Source: Pedobacter cryoconitis (lineage in GTDB: Bacteria; Bacteroidota; Bacteroidia; Sphingobacteriales; Sphingobacteriaceae). Taken from it: a DNA stretch of 64,000 bases. Numbering within the stretch: the stretch's first letter is position 1; every line of letters begins with the position of its first letter. Shown piece by piece: positions 60,735 to 64,000 of this stretch. The stretch is taken from positions 166,741 through 230,740 of the forward strand of contig NZ_QLLR01000005.1 of the NCBI RefSeq assembly GCF_003259615.1. The letters run 5' to 3'. Made by a program: the position numbers and the translations under genes. The notes below the pieces were generated by a model. It did no database searches and was not told where the DNA came from. It saw only the letters and a program-made list of their open reading frames with translations.

Positions 60735-61163
60735 TTAACGGTGAAGATTGAGGATTTTTAGCGTGATGTGGTCTTTCAGGCCGCTAAAGAACTTCTTTAA
60801 TACTTTCTCAAATACGGGATTACTGTTTGGGATTTCAGCAAATAAGGTCATACATGATTTCAGCTTCAGGTCATCCGGACTGCTGAATACCAGGTGTGCA
60901 TCATTCGTTTCAAGAGCAAGTAGTGTATTACACATTAAAATCAGCCTGGGTCCAAGTACACGGTGATCTAAAAATTCAGCAGCTTCCTGCAGATCTTTTA
61001 TGCCATAATATTTGGAGTTTTCAGTAAAACCCAGTCCCTGGATCTGCGGAAAAATATACCACATCCAGTGTGTAATTTTTTTACCATTTTGAATTTCCCC
61101 AAGCGCAGTTTGGAATACTCCTTTTTGAGCAGTTATAAATCTTTCCAGATCGTGTGATTTCAT
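60735..61163 (-). CDS. DUF1810 family protein
   Basis: A 142-residue DUF1810 protein: DLERFITAQKGVFQTALGEIQNG, HWMWYIFPQIQGLGFTENSKYYGI, and FSSPDDLKLKSCMTLFAEIPNSNPVFEKVLKKFF. The family is compact and helical; its function is not established. It lies convergent to alkB with 25 bases between stops, so no common role is implied. Confidence 0.93.
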   Translation of the reverse strand: MKSHDLERFITAQKGVFQTALGEIQNGKKITHWMWYIFPQIQGLGFTENSKYYGIKDLQEAAEFLDHRVLGPRLILMCNTLLALETNDAHLVFSSPDDLKLKSCMTLFAEIPNSNPVFEKVLKKFFSGLKDHITLKILNLHR

Positions 61164-61296
61164 GTTAATTAATGGTTTTTGAACGCTTTAGCTCTGTTTT
61201 CCATAGATTCATGGAGGTATTAAGGTAAACATTTTTTTTTGAAAACTTTTGTTAATTTACAGTGTTCACGCCTTAGTAAACATTAAATCATATCCT

Positions 61297-62223
61297 ATGA
61301 AAACAGAAAGTAAAAACGCAAGCCCGAATGAAACCAGCAGATCACCACTTGAAGATCCGACAACTAAATATTTCAAACCACCATTTAAAGAACAAACTCA
61401 ACCCTGGCCGGGACTGGCATCAAAGATGTCTCCTGTACCAGACCACGGTGAAAAAAGCTATGTTGGTTCTGGCAGGCTCGCCGGCCGCAAAGCACTGATT
61501 ACTGGCGGTGACTCTGGCATAGGAAGAGCCGCTGCTATTGCATATGCCAGAGAAGGAGCTGATGTAGCTATTAATTACCTGCCTGATGAAGAAGCAGATG
61601 CTAAGGAAGTTATTGAGCTGATTAAAAAAGCAGGCCGTAAAGCGATAGCTGTTCCCGGTGATATAAGAACAGAAGAATTTTGCGAAAAGCTCGTTAAGGA
61701 TGCCGTGAAGGGACTTGGGGGATTAGATATTTTAGTTAATAATGCTGGCAGACAGCAAAGCCATCAGTCTATTCTGGAGCTCAGTACGGAGCAATTTGAC
61801 TGGACTATGAAAACGAATATATATGCACCTTTTTGGATCACAAAAGCTGCGCTGCCTCATCTTAAACCTGGATCTGTGATTATTGCAACTACTTCAGTCC
61901 AAGCTACAGATCCTTCAGCAGATCTCTTTGATTATGCACAGAGTAAAGCCGCAAATACAAGTTTCGTGAGATCACTCGCCAAACAACTTGGGCCTAAAGG
62001 TATCCGTGTGAACGGTGTCTCACCCGGCCCGATCTGGACTGTGCTGCAAGTTACCGGAGGATCAACCCAGGAGAAAGTAAAGCAGTTTGGTAAAGAAACT
62101 CCATTGGGCAGACCAGGTCAGCCAGCTGAACTGGCTTCTATCTATGTACAGCTGGCCGTCAATGACGCGAGTTATTCTACTGGCCAGATTTATGGCGCAG
62201 CAGGGGGAAGCGGACAACCCTAA
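61297..62223 (+). CDS. SDR family oxidoreductase (general stress protein 39-like)
   Basis: A 308-residue short-chain dehydrogenase from the ATG at 61297 (KTESKNASPNETSRSPLEDP); upstream codons start only with TTG. The N-terminal extension with YFKPPFKEQTQPWPGLASKM is typical of the YhdF/YhxC stress-type group. Rossmann motif ALITGGDSGIGRAAAIAYAREG, NNAG and catalytic DYAQSKAAN are intact. It reduces or oxidises an unknown substrate with NAD(P). A terminator follows. Confidence 0.94.
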   Translation: MKTESKNASPNETSRSPLEDPTTKYFKPPFKEQTQPWPGLASKMSPVPDHGEKSYVGSGRLAGRKALITGGDSGIGRAAAIAYAREGADVAINYLPDEEADAKEVIELIKKAGRKAIAVPGDIRTEEFCEKLVKDAVKGLGGLDILVNNAGRQQSHQSILELSTEQFDWTMKTNIYAPFWITKAALPHLKPGSVIIATTSVQATDPSADLFDYAQSKAANTSFVRSLAKQLGPKGIRVNGVSPGPIWTVLQVTGGSTQEKVKQFGKETPLGRPGQPAELASIYVQLAVNDASYSTGQIYGAAGGSGQP

Positions 62224-62224
62224 A

Positions 62225-62262
62225 ATAAATTGGGCAATCCTAAATTGGGTTGCCCAATTTAT
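62225..62262. terminator. Terminator after the SDR gene
   Basis: ATAAATTGGGCAA (62225-62237) and TTGCCCAATTTAT (62250-62262) form a perfect 13-bp stem with a 12-base loop. It begins 2 bases after the SDR stop. Confidence 0.8.
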
Positions 62263-62376
62263 CGCCTTGGTCTACAAAAGGTATTTCTGTTTTTTTAAGT
62301 TAAAACTTCAGATTCAGATGATGAAACGATTTGTCATTCTTAGTAGATTGCTTATTCAATAGCATAAGCAGAACAG

Positions 62377-62634
62377 ATGATGACAAACGAAACCGGCAAT
62401 ACTGAATTCTGGGAATCCAATTTTATCGAAAAGCAGGAAATGTGGGGCTTTGAACCCTCAAACTCTGCGGTCGTGACCAAAGATTTTTTTGTCGGAAAAT
62501 CAGTTAAAAATATTCTTATTCCCGGAATTGGCTACGGACGGAATGCAAAGGTTTTTACAGACCAGGGAATCGTTGTAACAGGTATTGAAATCTTTCCCCT
62601 GTTTTTAATTAAGTGTGAAAAAAGGAAAATTTAA
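62377..62634 (+). pseudogene. Truncated class I SAM-dependent methyltransferase
   Basis: The 85-residue frame (FWESNFIEKQEMWGFEPSNSA, NILIPGIGYGRNAKVF, VTGIEI) is the N-terminal third of a class I methyltransferase with the SAM-binding motif I. After TGIEI the sequence no longer follows the family and stops with KCEKRKI. A complete protein would be near 200-220 residues; the remainder is missing and the neighbouring hydrolase stop lies 9 bases away. It is most likely a remnant left by a deletion. Confidence 0.8.
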
Positions 62635-62642
62635 CTCTTCAG

Positions 62643-63518
62643 TTATTCCAGAAAATCCCTGATGTAATTCACAATTTCTTCGGGTTTTTCAGCAAGTATA
62701 AAATGCCCGCTATCTTCAATCTTAACTAACTTTAAATCGGTTATATAACCAGGCAGGGAATTTTGCAGCATCTCATACCCGCTGGCACCTATTCCCAGTA
62801 CAGGTAAAGTGAGTTTACTATAGGATTTACTATCTGCTATATCTTGTGGAAAAGCCTGATACCAACCATTTGATGCCCTTATTCCATCATTGCTATCATA
62901 AGCAAAAGCATATACAGCTTTATCAAACTCATTTATACTAACTGGGTTTTTTAGCAGGGTTTTGAAAATCCAATCTATAACTATATACATCCGGCCTTCA
63001 AGTAATTGCTCCGGAAGTTCTTTTATTTGATTAAAAGCAAGCCACCATGGATAAACGAAAGTTGCTCCTAATATTGGAACCATGGGAAGCTGATACATTT
63101 GTGGATCTGGATGTGGAGTGTCCAGCAGAATCAATTTCGCAGTTTGCGCTGGAAAATTGGCGGCAAAACTAAAAGCAACATGGGCCCCAATATCATGGCC
63201 GCCAATATTAATTTTTTCATACCCTAATTTTTTCACAAGCTCAAGAATGTCTCCGGCCATACTCTTTTTATCATAGCCGTCTGCTGGTTTATCAGAACTG
63301 CCCATCCCTCGAATGTCTACTACAATAACCCGGTAATTTTCTGCTAGTGCTGGCATTATTTTGTGGTAAGCCCACCATGTCTCCGGCCAGCCAGGAAGCA
63401 GAACTAAAGGCTGTCCCTTTCCACCTTCCACATAGTGCAGTTTTATTCCGTTTACTTCCACATAATTGTTTTGAAATCCCGGAAGTGATTTCAAAAGCTC
63501 ATCGTCTGAATATTGCAT
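62643..63518 (-). CDS. Alpha/beta hydrolase (epoxide hydrolase-like)
   Basis: A 291-residue cytoplasmic alpha/beta hydrolase: HYVEGGKGQPLVLLPGWPETWWAYHKIMPALAE, VDIRGMGSSDKP, nucleophile elbow INIGGHDIGAHVAFSFAA with Asp in the usual Ser place (epoxide hydrolase/dehalogenase type), and the catalytic His in EDSGHFILAEKPEEI. Substrate unknown. It is divergent from a MerR regulator gene across 127 bases, so MerR may control it. Confidence 0.92.
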   Translation of the reverse strand: MQYSDDELLKSLPGFQNNYVEVNGIKLHYVEGGKGQPLVLLPGWPETWWAYHKIMPALAENYRVIVVDIRGMGSSDKPADGYDKKSMAGDILELVKKLGYEKINIGGHDIGAHVAFSFAANFPAQTAKLILLDTPHPDPQMYQLPMVPILGATFVYPWWLAFNQIKELPEQLLEGRMYIVIDWIFKTLLKNPVSINEFDKAVYAFAYDSNDGIRASNGWYQAFPQDIADSKSYSKLTLPVLGIGASGYEMLQNSLPGYITDLKLVKIEDSGHFILAEKPEEIVNYIRDFLE

Positions 63519-63559
63519 TTTAATAAATTTATATTTTTAGTTTTGATTATTCTTTTCAA

Positions 63560-63616
63560 TTGTAAATGCAATAGTAAACACTATTTTTGTAACCGTCAAC
63601 TGTGTAGTATACTACA
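63560..63616 (+). promoter_or_regulatory. Promoter and palindrome for the MerR gene
   Basis: TTG (63560-63562), 19 bases, TATTTTTG (63582-63589) is a textbook match. Just downstream is the perfect 14-base palindrome TGTAGTATACTACA (63603-63616), located at or after the transcription start and suited to autorepression or to control of the divergent hydrolase. Confidence 0.65.
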
Positions 63617-63645
63617 TGGTTTGCTTTTATTTTACAGCAAAGAAT

Positions 63646-64000
63646 ATGAAATTAATCAATCAGCTTTCTAAAGAGACAGGGATTCCCATTGGGACTATCA
63701 GATTTTACGAAAAATCAGGGTTGTTCAGCGGTGAAAAGAAGCAGGAAGTGACAACCAATAACTATGTCTATTATGGAGACGATGTTGTTGAAAAATTAAG
63801 ATTTATACAGATGGCAAAAGCTGTAGGCTTTACGCTGGCCGAAATTAAAGAAGTTGTTGATGCCTGGTATCAAAAGAAGATCAGCCGAAATGCAAAAATT
63901 GAAGTCCTTGATAGAAAACTAATCCAGATAGACGCGAAAATAAGTGAGTTAAAGGCCGTCAAAAAGCAAATTGCTATTTGTAAGTTTAATATTGAAAACG
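63646..64000 (+). CDS. MerR family transcriptional regulator, N-terminal part (runs off the window)
   Basis: The first 118 residues are visible: MKLINQLSKETGIPIGTIRFYEKSGLF is the MerR winged helix, followed by YVYYGDDVVEKLRFIQMAKAVGFTLAEIKEVVDAW and a dimerisation coiled coil (IEVLDRKLIQIDAKISEL) ending near a CKFN. The gene continues past 64000. The ligand-binding C-terminus is not seen, so the inducer is unknown. Start at the ATG 63646. It probably acts at the palindrome 63603-63616. Confidence 0.9.
   Translation, partial: MKLINQLSKETGIPIGTIRFYEKSGLFSGEKKQEVTTNNYVYYGDDVVEKLRFIQMAKAVGFTLAEIKEVVDAWYQKKISRNAKIEVLDRKLIQIDAKISELKAVKKQIAICKFNIEN

Overview
The window looks like a chromosomal segment of a Bacteroidota bacterium, most likely a Sphingobacteriaceae member close to Pedobacter. 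The evidence is a SusC/SusD pair, many SPII and SPI signal peptides of Bacteroidota type, families largely confined to the phylum (HYC_CC_PP-like and DUF4142 proteins, TPR histidine kinases), AT-rich intergenic DNA, and promoters of the Bacteroidota form TTTG-N19/20-TAnnTTTG instead of sigma70 boxes. Genus placement is inference. I saw no rRNA, tRNA, CRISPR array, transposase or integrase.

Region by region. 1-9826: the 5' end of a TonB-dependent receptor; an operon with a MmcQ/YjbR protein, a 1569-residue DUF4011-helicase-nuclease-DUF3320 protein and a LysE exporter; two small secreted proteins; a DUF4142 lipoprotein; a zinc alcohol dehydrogenase. 9927-13897: a membrane protein of unknown function, a symmetric array of CCGGAAT sites, a highly structured (possibly pseudoknotted) transcribed leader with small ORFs, then a TPR sensor kinase and response regulator. 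14161-27123: an eleven-gene co-directional cluster with a type I-like restriction nuclease, a lipoprotein, a small membrane protein, a tubulin-like protein, a large Hsp70/actin-like protein, a protein with a proline-rich tail, two TerD proteins, a membrane-anchored OmpA-like protein and TerC, closed by a 30-bp hairpin. This is the best candidate for an undescribed system: a Ter-type stress or defence apparatus built around tubulin-like and actin-like NTPases.

27317-31301: a PAS histidine kinase, MsrA and a DHA2 drug exporter. 31393-49596: a pectin utilisation locus (pectinesterase, altronate dehydratase, LacI-type regulator, GH28 polygalacturonase, GH105 unsaturated galacturonyl hydrolase, glucuronate/galacturonate isomerase, GapN-type aldehyde dehydrogenase, SusC/SusD, PL1 pectate lyase, a small OB-like secreted protein and an esterase). 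Four of its promoters carry the same LacI-like site (CGGCAACGATTGCG or a variant) with a constant 58 bp from the start of the site to the start of the -7 element, which suggests one regulon and perhaps activation. Pectin would be de-esterified and cut outside the cell, imported through SusC/D, finished by GH28/GH105, and galacturonate isomerised by UxaC towards the altronate/KDG route.

49612-64000: an accessory and housekeeping mixture: a MocR regulator with a divergent EamA exporter, a decayed malate:quinone oxidoreductase gene, a cupin, DUF4236, a second EamA exporter, two convergent PAS histidine kinases, AlkB, DUF1810, a stress-type SDR, a truncated methyltransferase, an alpha/beta hydrolase and the start of a MerR regulator. 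Signs of gene decay are concentrated here and at 47554-47597.
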